Of a stretch of 64,000 nt of DNA, positions 8,767-18,249 are shown piece after piece. The DNA comes from an uncultured SAR86 cluster bacterium (GTDB taxonomy: Bacteria > Pseudomonadota > Gammaproteobacteria > Magnimaribacterales > AG-339-G14). Both the position numbers and the translations under genes were made by a program. The stretch lies in NCBI GenBank assembly GCA_902635045.1, contig CACPMT010000002.1, positions 47,993-111,992 on the forward strand, given 5' to 3'. Under the pieces are notes generated by a model. That model was not told where the DNA came from and searched no databases. It was given only the letters and a program-made list of their open reading frames with translations. The stretch's first letter is position 1. Every line of letters begins with the position of its first letter.

Positions 8767-8825
8767 TATAATTTTTAGTTTCTAAACCATAGGTAGCAAA
8801 GGCGTAAAACCTACTTTATAGAAAC
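8767..8825 (+). promoter_or_regulatory. rne promoter -10 and structured 5' leader
   Basis: The rluC-rne intergenic region (8648-8881) contains no gene. A perfect TATAAT lies at 8767-8772, and transcription would begin near 8779. A two-part hairpin starts there: outer stem 8778-8784 with 8819-8825 (GTTTCTA/TAGAAAC) and inner stem 8790-8794 with 8809-8813 (TAGGT/ACCTA), around a purine-rich loop. About 56 bases remain before the start codon. E. coli rne is autoregulated by RNase E acting on leader hairpins, so this is a candidate equivalent. No convincing -35 is visible. Confidence 0.45.
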
Positions 8826-8881
8826 ATTTCTTGCAGAGATTAACTCTGTCAATCATATTTATTGCGTTATGGAGATGTCCA

Positions 8882-10957
8882 ATGAAAAGGATGCTAATTA
8901 ATGCTACTCAGCCAGAAGAACTAAGAATTGCTGTTACTGAAGGTAACACCCTGTTTGACTTAGATATAGAAAATATTGCTGAGATACGAAGAAAAGGGAA
9001 TATTTATAAAGGAAGAGTTAGTAGAGTAGAACCTAGTTTAGGAGCAGCATTTGTTGATTTTGGTGCTGAAAGACATGGTTTTCTACCTTTTAAAGAAATT
9101 GCTCCTCAGTTTTTACCCAAGAATAAAAAAAACAACGAGCGTTTTTCTATAAAAGATTGCTTAACAAAAGATCAAGAGATAATTGTTCAAGTTGAGAAAG
9201 ATGAGAGAGGCAGCAAAGGAGCTGCATTAACAACAATTATAAGTTTAGCTGGAAGATTTTTAGTTTTAATGCCAAATAATTCTAGAGCCTCAGGAATTTC
9301 AAGAAGGCTTGACCCTACCGAAAGAGAGAAATTAAAAGCAAAAGTTGAAGCATTGAATGCTCCAAAAGAAATGGGAGTAATTGTTAGAACTGCTGGCGAA
9401 GGGAAAGACCCTGAAGAACTTAAATGGGATTTGCAATATTTATTGAAAGTTTGGGATGCTATTACTGAAGCTAATGTATTAAAAAAATCTCCATTTTTAA
9501 TTTATAAAGAAGATGACATTATCATCAGAACTTTAAGAGATTATCTAAGAGAAGATATCGAAGAAATATGGATAGACACTAAAGAGGCATTTGAACAGGC
9601 AGAAGAGTTTGTAGAAAGAGTCATGCCTGATCAATTAAAAATGTTAAATAGGTATGAAAATACTTTACCCCTCTTCACTAGATATCAAATTGAATCACAA
9701 ATAGAAACAGCATATCAAAGAGAAGTTAAATTAGAGTCTGGCGGATCAATTGTCATAGACGATACAGAAGCTCTAGTTGCTATTGATATTAATTCATCTC
9801 AAGCCACGTCAGGAAAAGATATTGAAGAAACAGCAACTAACACAAATCTTGAAGCATGTAGAGAAATTGCTAGACAGTTTAAATTGAGGGACATAGGTGG
9901 ATTAGTAGTTATAGACTTTATAGACATGATGAAATTAGAAAATAAGAGAGCTGTAGAAGACGAGATGAGAAAAGCTTTATCTAATGATAGAGCTAGAGTT
10001 CAAATAGGAAGAATTTCTAAATTTGGTTTACTTGAGTTATCCAGACAAAGACTAAGATCATCTCTATCTGAAAGATGGACTCAAGACGTAAATACTTTAT
10101 CTACTTCAGTTTTAAGGCTGATAGAAGAGGAAACTAGTAAACAAAACACAAGTGAAGTAAGAGCAATTGTATCCCCAGATATGTCCTCCTTGCTTCTTAA
10201 CGAGAGAAGGATTCGACTTAATGATATTGAGGCTAGATCAAATATAAAAGTTGTTGTAATTTCAGATGCTACAAGGCCTGACTCAAGATTTGAAGTACTA
10301 AGAATAAAAGATGGGAAGGTGGTTGATCCTGATAAAAGTAAGTCATCATTATCTGCTGCAGAACAATTTGAAAAGAAAAAGAAGAAAATATTCAAAAAAG
10401 AAGAAGCTGCAGTCAACATAAAACCTTCTGCAAGACCTAAAAAAGGGATTATTTCAAAAATTGTAGGTATGTTCTCTTCAAAACAGCCAAAAAAAATTAA
10501 GGTTAAAACCCCTCCAAAAAACTTTAAGAGAAAAAATAACAGAAAAACTTATCCAAAAAAGGTAAGCAAAAACCAGAGCATAAAAAAAAGAGATTTTGGG
10601 AGTAAACAAAATAAAAAAGAGGTTAAGGCTAAAAATACTGAAATTAAACAAACTCAAAGACCAAAAAAATTAAGTAGGCCTAAAAAAGATGAAAAGAGCT
10701 TTTCAGAAAACAGAAAAGATCTCAAAGAGAAACAAATTAATAAGATTAAAAATTTAAAAGAAAAAGAGTTAAATAAAAATGATAAGACTGAAGAAACAAA
10801 AAATATCAGCAATAAAGAGGATATAAAACCAAAAAAACTTAGTAGGCCAAAAACTGAGAAACCCCTCAGCACCGAAGAAAAGAAGCAATCATTCGAAAAT
10901 AAAAAATCTAATTCGAATGAAAGAGCTTCAAATGATCCTAGAAATAATTCTACTTAA
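8882..10957 (+). CDS. rne: Ribonuclease E
   Basis: An essential endoribonuclease for mRNA decay and rRNA/tRNA processing, 691 residues. The ATG at 8882 is chosen over one 51 bases upstream because MKRMLINATQPEELRIAV matches the E. coli N-terminus and GGAG precedes it by 8 bases. The S1 domain is at about 36-120. The catalytic Mg-binding aspartates are Asp302 (AIDINSS) and Asp345 (VIDFIDM). The CPxC Zn-link expected near residue 400 is absent: LSRQRLRSSLSERWTQDV runs straight into the next helix, and the protein has only two cysteines. The C-terminal ~190 residues are Lys-rich and disordered, with a possible amphipathic helix (GIISKIVGMFSS, about 522-533) and two PKKLSRPK motifs. The tail overlaps nudC by 8 bp, convergently. 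Confidence 0.95.
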   Translation: MKRMLINATQPEELRIAVTEGNTLFDLDIENIAEIRRKGNIYKGRVSRVEPSLGAAFVDFGAERHGFLPFKEIAPQFLPKNKKNNERFSIKDCLTKDQEIIVQVEKDERGSKGAALTTIISLAGRFLVLMPNNSRASGISRRLDPTEREKLKAKVEALNAPKEMGVIVRTAGEGKDPEELKWDLQYLLKVWDAITEANVLKKSPFLIYKEDDIIIRTLRDYLREDIEEIWIDTKEAFEQAEEFVERVMPDQLKMLNRYENTLPLFTRYQIESQIETAYQREVKLESGGSIVIDDTEALVAIDINSSQATSGKDIEETATNTNLEACREIARQFKLRDIGGLVVIDFIDMMKLENKRAVEDEMRKALSNDRARVQIGRISKFGLLELSRQRLRSSLSERWTQDVNTLSTSVLRLIEEETSKQNTSEVRAIVSPDMSSLLLNERRIRLNDIEARSNIKVVVISDATRPDSRFEVLRIKDGKVVDPDKSKSSLSAAEQFEKKKKKIFKKEEAAVNIKPSARPKKGIISKIVGMFSSKQPKKIKVKTPPKNFKRKNNRKTYPKKVSKNQSIKKRDFGSKQNKKEVKAKNTEIKQTQRPKKLSRPKKDEKSFSENRKDLKEKQINKIKNLKEKELNKNDKTEETKNISNKEDIKPKKLSRPKTEKPLSTEEKKQSFENKKSNSNERASNDPRNNST

Positions 10958-11771
10958 ATCTATTCTTATATGCTTCAATCAATTTTCCGGAGATTGAAAC
11001 ATTTGAAGGGGGAACATTAGGCAAATTATTTACGTTAAACCAGTTTGCTTGATCAATCTCAACTTTGTCGGGAATGATTTTTCCTGATTTATATTCTGCA
11101 AAATATCCAAGCATTAGTTGACTAGGAAAAGGCCAAGTTTGACTTCCAAAATAATTTATATTGCCTACCTCCACCCCAACCTCTTCAATTACTTCTCTTT
11201 TCAGAGCCTCTTCAACTGATTCTCCGGGCTCTATAAAACCGGCAAGAGTACTGTAGAAGTTTTCTGGAAAATTGATGTTATGAGCTAATAGTACTTCGTT
11301 TTCTTTGTGAATCAATGTTATGACACATGGAGCTATTCGAGGATATACAGGATCAGCATCACATTTTGTGCATATCATTGCTCTTTCTTTTTGTTCCTCT
11401 TTGAGCGGAGAGCCACATTGTCCACAAAATTTATTTGATTTTGACCAATTAATTATTTGTAAAGCTCTTGATATTGCACCAAATAACTCATCAGGAACCC
11501 TTCCGAATAAAGCTCTAAGATTTAAAAATTCATGATTTTCTAATATACATTCAGTTTTTTTTACAGAAATTACATAGCAAGGGTTCTCGTCTAAATAACC
11601 AAGAAAATGTTTTTCGTTGACATCTAATCCTGACCATTTAAGCTCATCGTTTGAAATAGGTCTTATGAATTGCTCGTTTGAAAAAATTAACAAAGAATCA
11701 TTATCGATCACAAAGAACTTTGACTCTTTGTTATCTTTTTCAATAAAATTACTGGGTCTAAAATTTATCAA
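10950..11771 (-). CDS. nudC: NAD(+) diphosphatase / NADH-capped RNA hydrolase
   Basis: A Nudix hydrolase, 273 residues. A four-cysteine zinc ribbon (CGQCGSPL...CTKCD) precedes the Nudix box ([23 protein letters not shown]). The NudC-specific motif reads [11 protein letters not shown], where the usual form is SQPWPFPxS. The family cleaves NAD(H) and removes NAD caps from RNA. The start codon appears to be TTG at 11771; the frame is closed upstream by a stop without an ATG. Only 11 bp separate it from divergent nhaB. Confidence 0.92.
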   Translation of the reverse strand: MINFRPSNFIEKDNKESKFFVIDNDSLLIFSNEQFIRPISNDELKWSGLDVNEKHFLGYLDENPCYVISVKKTECILENHEFLNLRALFGRVPDELFGAISRALQIINWSKSNKFCGQCGSPLKEEQKERAMICTKCDADPVYPRIAPCVITLIHKENEVLLAHNINFPENFYSTLAGFIEPGESVEEALKREVIEEVGVEVGNINYFGSQTWPFPSQLMLGYFAEYKSGKIIPDKVEIDQANWFNVNNLPNVPPSNVSISGKLIEAYKNRFK

Positions 11772-11782
11772 TATATTTTTCC

Positions 11783-13234
11783 ATGCTTTTAAACTTTTAT
11801 AACAACTTCCTTGGAGAATCTCCCAAATGGTATAAGAATTTAATAATTCTTTTTTTAGTCTCTAATCCTCTAATATACATCTTTTTGATTAACATTGGTT
11901 CTGAAGCCGGCTTCATTATGGGGTGGATTATTTTAGCTCAATTCATTCTAACTCTTGCAATGGCTCTGAATTGTTACCCTCTTCAACCAGGAGGGTTAAT
12001 TGCAATCCAATCGGTTTTGATGGGTCTTACCAACACAAAAAATATATATCATGAAGTAGAATTAAATTTAAAAGTTATCTTGCTGCTTGTGTTTATGGTT
12101 GCAGGAATATATTTCATGAAGGATTTCCTTCTATATATTTTTACAAAACTTTTAGTTAACGTCAGAAACAAAAGGACTTTATCTGTTTTATTTGTGATAA
12201 GTGCAGCAGTGTTATCAGCTTTTTTAGATGCTCTCACAGTAACTGCTGTTTTAATAGCAGTAGCAGTTGGATTTTATTATGTTTTTCAAGAAGCTAAAAA
12301 ATCTGAATCTGATCTAGATCAGTTCAAAGCATTTCTGAGAAATTTGCTTATGCATGGAGCAGTTGGTACTGCATTGGGAGGAGTAAGCACTATTGTAGGG
12401 GAACCCCAAAATTTACTAATAGGATCTATTGCTGGATGGGATTTTCTAGAGTTTTTTATTCAAATGCTTCCGATTTCACTACCAGTTTTCATTTTCGGAC
12501 TCTTAACTTGTTATTTTATAGAAAAATTTAAATTATTTGGATACGGCGCTGAACTCTCAGATGAATTGAGATTAGTTATTGAAAATTTTGGACATGAAGA
12601 AGATAAAAAAAGAACCTCTAATGATAAAGCTAAATTATTTGTTCAACTTGCAGTTGTGATTATTTTAATTTTATCGCTGGCTTTCAATTTAGCTGCAGTA
12701 GGCTTAATAGGATTGATGGTTATTGTTCTCTTAACTGCCTTCAATGGCATCATTAAAGAACATGACCTTGGGAAGGCTTTTGAAGAAGCTTTGCCTTTTA
12801 CAGCTTTATTGGTAGTTTTTTTTGTGATAGTTGCTGTAATTCATGATCAACATTTATTTTCTCCTGTAATAGGTTATGTTCTTACTTTAAATTTTGACTT
12901 ACAAGTTCCAATGTTTTTTCTTGCTAACGGGGTACTTTCAATGATCAGTGATAATGTATTTGTTGCAACGATTTATATTAGTGAAGTAAAAGAAGCATTA
13001 GATACTGGTTTGATAAATAGAGAACAATTTGATTTATTGGCTATTGCTATAAATACTGGAACTAACCTTCCAAGTGTTGCAACGCCAAATGGTCAAGCTG
13101 CATTCTTATTTTTGTTAACTTCATCAATTGCCCCTCTGATTGGTCTTTCTTATTTTAGAATGGTTCTTCTGGCTTTACCTTATACGATTGTTTTGACAGT
13201 AATTGGATTATTCTCGGTAATTTATTTTTTATAA
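11783..13234 (+). CDS. nhaB: Na(+)/H(+) antiporter NhaB
   Basis: An inner-membrane sodium/proton antiporter, 483 residues (E. coli ~513), with about a dozen hydrophobic segments. The N-terminus ([19 protein letters not shown]) and the block [19 protein letters not shown] are characteristic of Nha[17 protein letters not shown] and [18 protein letters not shown] are further family blocks. Sodium export fits a marine lifestyle. The promoter must lie inside nudC because only 11 bp separate the two divergent starts, and no good ribosome-binding site precedes this ATG. dusA follows after 3 bp. Confidence 0.93.
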   Translation: MLLNFYNNFLGESPKWYKNLIILFLVSNPLIYIFLINIGSEAGFIMGWIILAQFILTLAMALNCYPLQPGGLIAIQSVLMGLTNTKNIYHEVELNLKVILLLVFMVAGIYFMKDFLLYIFTKLLVNVRNKRTLSVLFVISAAVLSAFLDALTVTAVLIAVAVGFYYVFQEAKKSESDLDQFKAFLRNLLMHGAVGTALGGVSTIVGEPQNLLIGSIAGWDFLEFFIQMLPISLPVFIFGLLTCYFIEKFKLFGYGAELSDELRLVIENFGHEEDKKRTSNDKAKLFVQLAVVIILILSLAFNLAAVGLIGLMVIVLLTAFNGIIKEHDLGKAFEEALPFTALLVVFFVIVAVIHDQHLFSPVIGYVLTLNFDLQVPMFFLANGVLSMISDNVFVATIYISEVKEALDTGLINREQFDLLAIAINTGTNLPSVATPNGQAAFLFLLTSSIAPLIGLSYFRMVLLALPYTIVLTVIGLFSVIYFL

Positions 13235-13237
13235 TTT

Positions 13238-14203
13238 ATGGATAGATCTTTTTGTATAGCCCCTATGATGGCTAGAACAGATAAACATTTTAGATATTTA
13301 GTGAGACAACTTACTAAGAAAGCTGTTCTTTTTACTGAAATGATTCATACCAACTCTATTTTATTTGGAAATAGAAATAAGTTAGATGATTACTTTCAAA
13401 TAGAAAATCCAATAGTCTTACAATTAGGTGGAAATGATCCAGAGTCATTATCAAAAGTCTGTCAAATGGCCGAAAATTACAACTACGACGAAATAAATTT
13501 AAATCTTGGCTGCCCAAGTCCAAAAGTCAAAAGTGGCAATTTTGGAGCTGCCCTTATGAATCATCCTGAAATAGTAAAAAGGTGTTTAGTAGCAATGAAA
13601 GAAAACTCATCTAAAACTATTTCTGTGAAAATAAGATTAGGGATAAATGACAATGATATTGATGAAAGTTTAGACGATTTTATTTATCAGCTTTCAGAAA
13701 CAGGTATAAAAGTTTTTTATGTTCATGCTAGAAAAGCAATTTTAGATAAATTAAGCCCTAAAGATAACAGAGAAATACCCCCATTAAATTATGCAAGAGT
13801 AAAAAAATTAAAAAAGGATTTTCCTAATTTAGAAATAATTATCAATGGAGGAATAATTGACTACTTTAATCAAAAAAAAGAGTTTTCTGAATTAGATGGA
13901 ATCATGATAGGAAGAGAAGCCTATTCTTACCCAAGAAAATTAAAAAATATTGATTCAAATTTTTATGGTATTGCAGACGCTAATAGATCTCTATCTGATA
14001 TTACAAAAAATATGTTTGATTATTTTGAAACTTTAGATAATCAGAATGATATAAAGAAAGGATTAATACACATGCATGGCCTTTATAATGGTCTTAAGAA
14101 TGCAAAAAAAATAAGAATTCTTCTTTCTAATTCTTGCTACTTTAAGCCAGCAAAAAATGAGATCATTGATCTTATAAATGATAATTTTAAAAATGTAGCA
14201 TGA
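13238..14203 (+). CDS. dusA: tRNA-dihydrouridine synthase A
   Basis: An FMN-dependent reductase that makes dihydrouridine in the tRNA D-loop (U20/20a in E. coli DusA), 321 residues. The N-terminal APMMARTDKHFRYLVRQL is DusA-specific. The catalytic Cys is in NLNLGCPSPKVKSGNFGA, and IIINGGI plus GIMIGREAYSYP form the FMN phosphate-binding end of the barrel. It sits 3 bp after nhaB and shares an ATGA overlap with the TerB-like gene. Confidence 0.94.
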   Translation: MDRSFCIAPMMARTDKHFRYLVRQLTKKAVLFTEMIHTNSILFGNRNKLDDYFQIENPIVLQLGGNDPESLSKVCQMAENYNYDEINLNLGCPSPKVKSGNFGAALMNHPEIVKRCLVAMKENSSKTISVKIRLGINDNDIDESLDDFIYQLSETGIKVFYVHARKAILDKLSPKDNREIPPLNYARVKKLKKDFPNLEIIINGGIIDYFNQKKEFSELDGIMIGREAYSYPRKLKNIDSNFYGIADANRSLSDITKNMFDYFETLDNQNDIKKGLIHMHGLYNGLKNAKKIRILLSNSCYFKPAKNEIIDLINDNFKNVA

Positions 14204-14658
14204 AGAATTTCTTTAAAGGCTTTTTTAATAAGACAGTAAGTCAAGAACCTGCAACTTCTAACTCAGTTTTGTTATCTGCAATTTCACTTATGATAGAGGT
14301 CAGTCTAGCTGATGAAATAATGGATATATCTGAACTTGAAACCTTAAAAAAAGTCTTACTAAATGAGTTTGAGGTTAAAGAAAATGATCTAGAGAATTTG
14401 ATATCAGATGCAAAAAAAAATCAAAACTCATCAACTTCTTTATACGAATTTACTAGAAAAATTAATGACGAATACGAATTCGATGATAAAAAGAATTTAA
14501 TTTTATCGATGTGGAAAATTGCTTATGCTGATGGAAATATTGATAAATATGAAGAATATGTAATTAGAAAAGTTTCAGACTTAATATATATATCTCATCC
14601 AGATTTTATTGAATCAAAGCAAAAAGCAAAAAGAGAATATGAAAATAGAAAAACCTGA
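14200..14658 (+). CDS. TerB-like (TerB/DjlA-fold) protein
   Basis: A 152-residue, largely helical acidic protein. The central region has the TerB pattern: SLADEIMDISELETLKKVL and, in the second half, MWKIAYADGNIDKYEEYVI, with paired acidic residues that bind metal in TerB. The first ~20 residues (MKNFFKGFFNKTVSQ) may touch the membrane. No other ter genes are near, so tellurite resistance should not be assumed. The start overlaps the dusA stop (ATGA), which implies coupling. Confidence 0.72.
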   Translation: MKNFFKGFFNKTVSQEPATSNSVLLSAISLMIEVSLADEIMDISELETLKKVLLNEFEVKENDLENLISDAKKNQNSSTSLYEFTRKINDEYEFDDKKNLILSMWKIAYADGNIDKYEEYVIRKVSDLIYISHPDFIESKQKAKREYENRKT

Positions 14659-15889
14659 ATCAGTTGGTCTTTCATCAAAAAGATTGAAAGATTTTGACAA
14701 AATGCTTATGGAAAAATACGTTGGTCCTGAAAAATTAGCTGGAACACAGACTCTAGTTGCTAGAAAAGGATCGATTGTTCATTTTCATTCTCAAGGAAAG
14801 AGAGATCTAGAAAATGATTTGCCTATAGATGAAAATACTCTCTTTAGAATTTATTCAATGACTAAACCTGTTACTGGTGTGGCTTTGATGCAACTTTTTG
14901 AGAAAGGTTTTTTTCAATTATCAGATCCTGTATCAAAATTTCTTCCTGAATTTGATAATCAACAAGTTTATGTTTCGGGTTCTTACCCTCTCTTTATGAC
15001 GGAACCAGTGAAAAGACCAATGGTTATTCGCGATTTATTAACTCATACTTCTGGGCTAAGTTATAGTATAAATTTTAGGTCTCATGTTGACGATGCTTAT
15101 CGTAAAATCTTTAAAATATCTGATCCAACAAAAGCATTAGTTTCTAAAGAAAAAGTTGATTTGGAAGAATTTACAAAACGAATCGCATCTCTTCCATTAG
15201 AATTTAGTCCAGGCGAACAATGGCTTTACAGCGTTTCAATAGACGTTTGTGCCAGATTGGTTGAGGTTATTTCTGGAAAAAAAATTGATCAATATTTTGA
15301 AGATTACATTTTTAAACCTTTAAAAATGGAAAAAACTAGTTTCTATGTTCAAGAAAAAGACCTTAAAGATTTAGCAGTCTGCTATCACAGAGATGAAAAC
15401 AAAAAAATTACAATTCATGATCCTGGTGATACAAAAAGTAGATATTCTGCTCCAAGAGACTTTAATGGCGGTGGAAGTGGGTTGATTAGTAATGCAAAAG
15501 AATATTACAGGTTTCTTCAAATGCTTCTCAATGGAGGCGAATTAGAAGGTGAAAGAATTCTATCAAGAAAAACAATCGAGTTAATGACTTTAAATCATTT
15601 ACCGGATAATCAAACAATGGCTGATATGGGCTCTAGTGGAAGTTTTAGTGAAGTTAGATATCATGGAATGGGATATGGTCTTAGCATGGCAGTAACAACT
15701 GATCCTGCTGCAAGCCAAAGTCCTTTAAGCAAAGGAAGTTATAATTGGGGAGGTATGGCGAGTACTTATTTTTGGATTGACCCTAAAGAAGATTTATTAG
15801 CAATATTCATGACACAATTTATTCCTAGTGATGCTTTTCCTCTTCGACCTCAGATGGCCACAATGGTATATGGTTCGTTTATTGATTAA
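14639..15889 (+). CDS. Serine hydrolase of the beta-lactamase (class C/esterase VIII) family
   Basis: A 416-residue protein with the class C beta-lactamase/DD-peptidase fold. The active-site motif SxxK is SMTKPVTG; LLTHTSGLSYS is a conserved block. WLYSVSIDVCARLVEVISG supplies the Tyr-x-Ser motif of family VIII esterases, and HGMGYGLSM stands at the KTG position. No signal peptide is visible, so it is probably cytoplasmic and more likely an esterase than a resistance enzyme. The ATG at 14639 is preferred over one 30 bases upstream because IEKPESVGLSS is the usual family N-terminus. It overlaps the TerB-like gene by 20 bp. Confidence 0.82.
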   Translation: MKIEKPESVGLSSKRLKDFDKMLMEKYVGPEKLAGTQTLVARKGSIVHFHSQGKRDLENDLPIDENTLFRIYSMTKPVTGVALMQLFEKGFFQLSDPVSKFLPEFDNQQVYVSGSYPLFMTEPVKRPMVIRDLLTHTSGLSYSINFRSHVDDAYRKIFKISDPTKALVSKEKVDLEEFTKRIASLPLEFSPGEQWLYSVSIDVCARLVEVISGKKIDQYFEDYIFKPLKMEKTSFYVQEKDLKDLAVCYHRDENKKITIHDPGDTKSRYSAPRDFNGGGSGLISNAKEYYRFLQMLLNGGELEGERILSRKTIELMTLNHLPDNQTMADMGSSGSFSEVRYHGMGYGLSMAVTTDPAASQSPLSKGSYNWGGMASTYFWIDPKEDLLAIFMTQFIPSDAFPLRPQMATMVYGSFID

Positions 15890-16581
15890 TCAAAATCATC
15901 GTCAAATAGAGATTCTTCCAGTTCTCCGTCTCTAATTTCATATTCTCTTCTTTGCAGATATGCATCTCTATAAAAACTATATTGGTCATTTCCACTGAGA
16001 TCAGAAATTCCAAGTAGGCCAGCTCTCAAATTAATAAGAGAAAAACCGTTAAGGGCTAAATCTGATTTACTGTCTTCGAGTCTTATTAAATCGGGTCTTA
16101 AATAATAATTAGGCACGAGCGAAATACCATCCCTAATCGAAGAAGGCCCAAAAAACGGAATGACAACATAAGCTCCACTTTCAATACCCAAACTACCTAA
16201 AGACTGACCAAAATCTTCATTTCTCTCTGGAATTCCAAATTCCGATGCAACATCAAAAAGTCCAAAAATACCCACAGTAGAATTTAAAACAAACCTAGAA
16301 GATTCAGATACGAAACCCAAAGGTTTTAGTTGCATTAAATTATTAGCAGCAGATACAGGAGTCCCTAAATTATCAAATAAATTCGAAAAACCGATTTGAA
16401 CAAAATCTGGAATTATAAAATCATAGGTTTCTGCAATTGGTCTTATAACCCAATCATCCAATGTCATATTAAAAGCATGCGTCTTTCTATTAAAACTTTC
16501 GAACGGATCAGAGTTGTCTTTCTCTGATGAGAATGATGATTGAGAGAAGATTAAGAATATTATTAAAGATAAACGAAACAT
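15886..16581 (-). CDS. mlaA: MlaA (VacJ) phospholipid-transport outer-membrane protein
   Basis: The outer-membrane component of the Mla system, which removes mislocalised phospholipids from the outer leaflet. It has 231 residues. DPFESFNRKTHAFN, GFSNLFDNLGTPVSAANNL and FGQSLGSLGIESGAYVVIPFFGPS are VacJ signatures. The ATG at 16581 gives a clean signal peptide (FRLSLIIFLIFSQSSFSS); the longer reading starts inside the metG promoter region. Unlike E. coli MlaA there is no lipobox cysteine after the signal. The rest of the mla operon is not in the window. Confidence 0.88.
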   Translation of the reverse strand: MFRLSLIIFLIFSQSSFSSEKDNSDPFESFNRKTHAFNMTLDDWVIRPIAETYDFIIPDFVQIGFSNLFDNLGTPVSAANNLMQLKPLGFVSESSRFVLNSTVGIFGLFDVASEFGIPERNEDFGQSLGSLGIESGAYVVIPFFGPSSIRDGISLVPNYYLRPDLIRLEDSKSDLALNGFSLINLRAGLLGISDLSGNDQYSFYRDAYLQRREYEIRDGELEESLFDDDFD

Positions 16582-16620
16582 AATATTTGTTTTTTTTCCA
16601 TTACAATAACCTTTTATAAC

Positions 16621-18249
16621 ATGTCTAAACAACTAATAATTACTTCTGCACTACCATATGCTAATGGTCCCCTTCACTTTGGACATTTATTAGAACATAT
16701 TCAAACAGACATCTGGGTAAGAACAAATAGGCTCTTGAAAGAAAAATGCATTTATCTTTGCGCTAGCGATGCTCATGGCACACCGATCATGATGAAGGCG
16801 GAATCAGAAAAAATAAAGCCTGAGGATCTAGTAAAACAATTCACGAAACAACATGAAAAAACTCTTAAAGGGTTTCACATAAATCATGACAATTATTACA
16901 CCACTCATAGTAATGAAAATAAGAAATATAGTGAATTAATCTTCTTAAGATCTCAAAAAAATAATTTAATAATAAATAAAATTATTGAGCAATTTTATGA
17001 CGAATCCAAAGGATTGTTTCTTGCTGACAGATACGTTCAAGGTGCATGCCCCTCTTGTGGAGCAAAACATCAATACGGGGATAATTGTGAAGAATGTGGC
17101 GCTAAATATGAAGCTACAGATTTAATTGATCCAATATCTATATTTAGTGGTGAAACTCCGTCAATAAAAGAAAGTGAGCATCTATTTTTTAATTTGTCTA
17201 AACAAGAGAAAAAATTAATTAAATGGATTGAGAAAACTGACCTTCAGGATGGAGTTAAAAATAAACTAAAAGAGTGGTTTGAAGATGGTTTGAAGCCATG
17301 GGATATTAGCAGAGACGAACCATATTTTGGCTTTTCTATTCCTGGTTTTCCAAAAAAATATTTTTATGTATGGCTTGATGCGCCTATTGGTTATATTGCA
17401 ATTTTAGATAACTTTTTATCAAAAAAATCTTCTTCTGTTTCTGCAGAAGAATTATGGAATGAATCAGAAATTTATCATTTTATAGGAAAAGATATTATGA
17501 ATTTTCATACTTTATTTTGGCCCGCCCTTTTGGATGGTTCTGATTTTAAAAAGCCTTCAAATGTATTTGTTCATGGTTTTATGACACTCAATGGTAAAAA
17601 AATGTCTAAATCAAAAGGTAATTTTCTTTTGATAGACGATTATTTAAATATATTGAATCCAGATTATATGAGATATTTTTTGGCTTCAAAATTATCAAAC
17701 GGTATTGATGATTTAGATTTAGATCTATTAGATTTTCAAAAAAAAGTTAATACAGATTTAGTCGGCAAATTTGTAAACATCGCAAGTAGAAGTCAAGGTT
17801 TCTTAAAAGAGTTTAATAATGTTCTTTCCAATGATTTAGATGAAGGAATTATAGGTAAATTTTCAAATAAGAAAGATGAAATTTTTAGTCACTACTTAAA
17901 TAGAAATTACTCGAAAGCCTTGAAAGAGATCATGAGTCTTGCAGATAAAGCAAATCAGTACATCGACTCTGAAAAACCTTGGATACTTAATAAAGAATCT
18001 AGTAATAAAGAAAAAGTTCGAAAAATTGCTTCTACGGCAATTAATTTATTTAAGATTTTAAATCTATACTTAGAGCCAGTTATTCCAGAAACTTCAGAAA
18101 AGATTAAAAAATATTTAAAATGTGAAGATTCTATCGATAATATTTCTTCTTATATGAAAAATCATGAAATAGATTCTTTCAATCCTTTAATATTAAGAAT
18201 AGAAGACGAAAAAATAGAGAAATTAATGGAAATAAGCAAAAATGGATGA
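16621..18249 (+). CDS. metG: Methionyl-tRNA synthetase, catalytic subunit
   Basis: A class I synthetase charging tRNA-Met, 542 residues. The HIGH motif reads HFGH ([15 protein letters not shown]), the KMSKS loop is [11 protein letters not shown], and the knuckle has two Cys pairs ([18 protein letters not shown]) as in the E. coli-type enzyme. The helical anticodon domain fills the C-terminal third. It stops after that domain, whereas E. coli MetRS (~677) continues into a tRNA-binding domain; here that domain is a separate gene overlapping by 8 bp. Confidence 0.94.
   Translation: MSKQLIITSALPYANGPLHFGHLLEHIQTDIWVRTNRLLKEKCIYLCASDAHGTPIMMKAESEKIKPEDLVKQFTKQHEKTLKGFHINHDNYYTTHSNENKKYSELIFLRSQKNNLIINKIIEQFYDESKGLFLADRYVQGACPSCGAKHQYGDNCEECGAKYEATDLIDPISIFSGETPSIKESEHLFFNLSKQEKKLIKWIEKTDLQDGVKNKLKEWFEDGLKPWDISRDEPYFGFSIPGFPKKYFYVWLDAPIGYIAILDNFLSKKSSSVSAEELWNESEIYHFIGKDIMNFHTLFWPALLDGSDFKKPSNVFVHGFMTLNGKKMSKSKGNFLLIDDYLNILNPDYMRYFLASKLSNGIDDLDLDLLDFQKKVNTDLVGKFVNIASRSQGFLKEFNNVLSNDLDEGIIGKFSNKKDEIFSHYLNRNYSKALKEIMSLADKANQYIDSEKPWILNKESSNKEKVRKIASTAINLFKILNLYLEPVIPETSEKIKKYLKCEDSIDNISSYMKNHEIDSFNPLILRIEDEKIEKLMEISKNG

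Noticed and set aside
8831..8881. N-terminal extension of RNase E from an upstream ATG
   Set aside because: The extra residues have no counterpart in RNase E, while the second ATG has a GGAG site and matches the family N-terminus.
14200..14658. Tellurite resistance system
   Set aside because: Only a TerB-like fold is present; no terC, terD, terZ or other ter genes adjoin it.
14639..15889. Possible antibiotic-resistance beta-lactamase
   Set aside because: No signal peptide and a YSVS motif of family VIII esterases instead of YxN; a general serine hydrolase is more likely.
16582..16632. Longer MlaA from an upstream ATG
   Set aside because: The extension lacks signal-peptide character and would run into the start of metG; the internal ATG gives a clean signal peptide.
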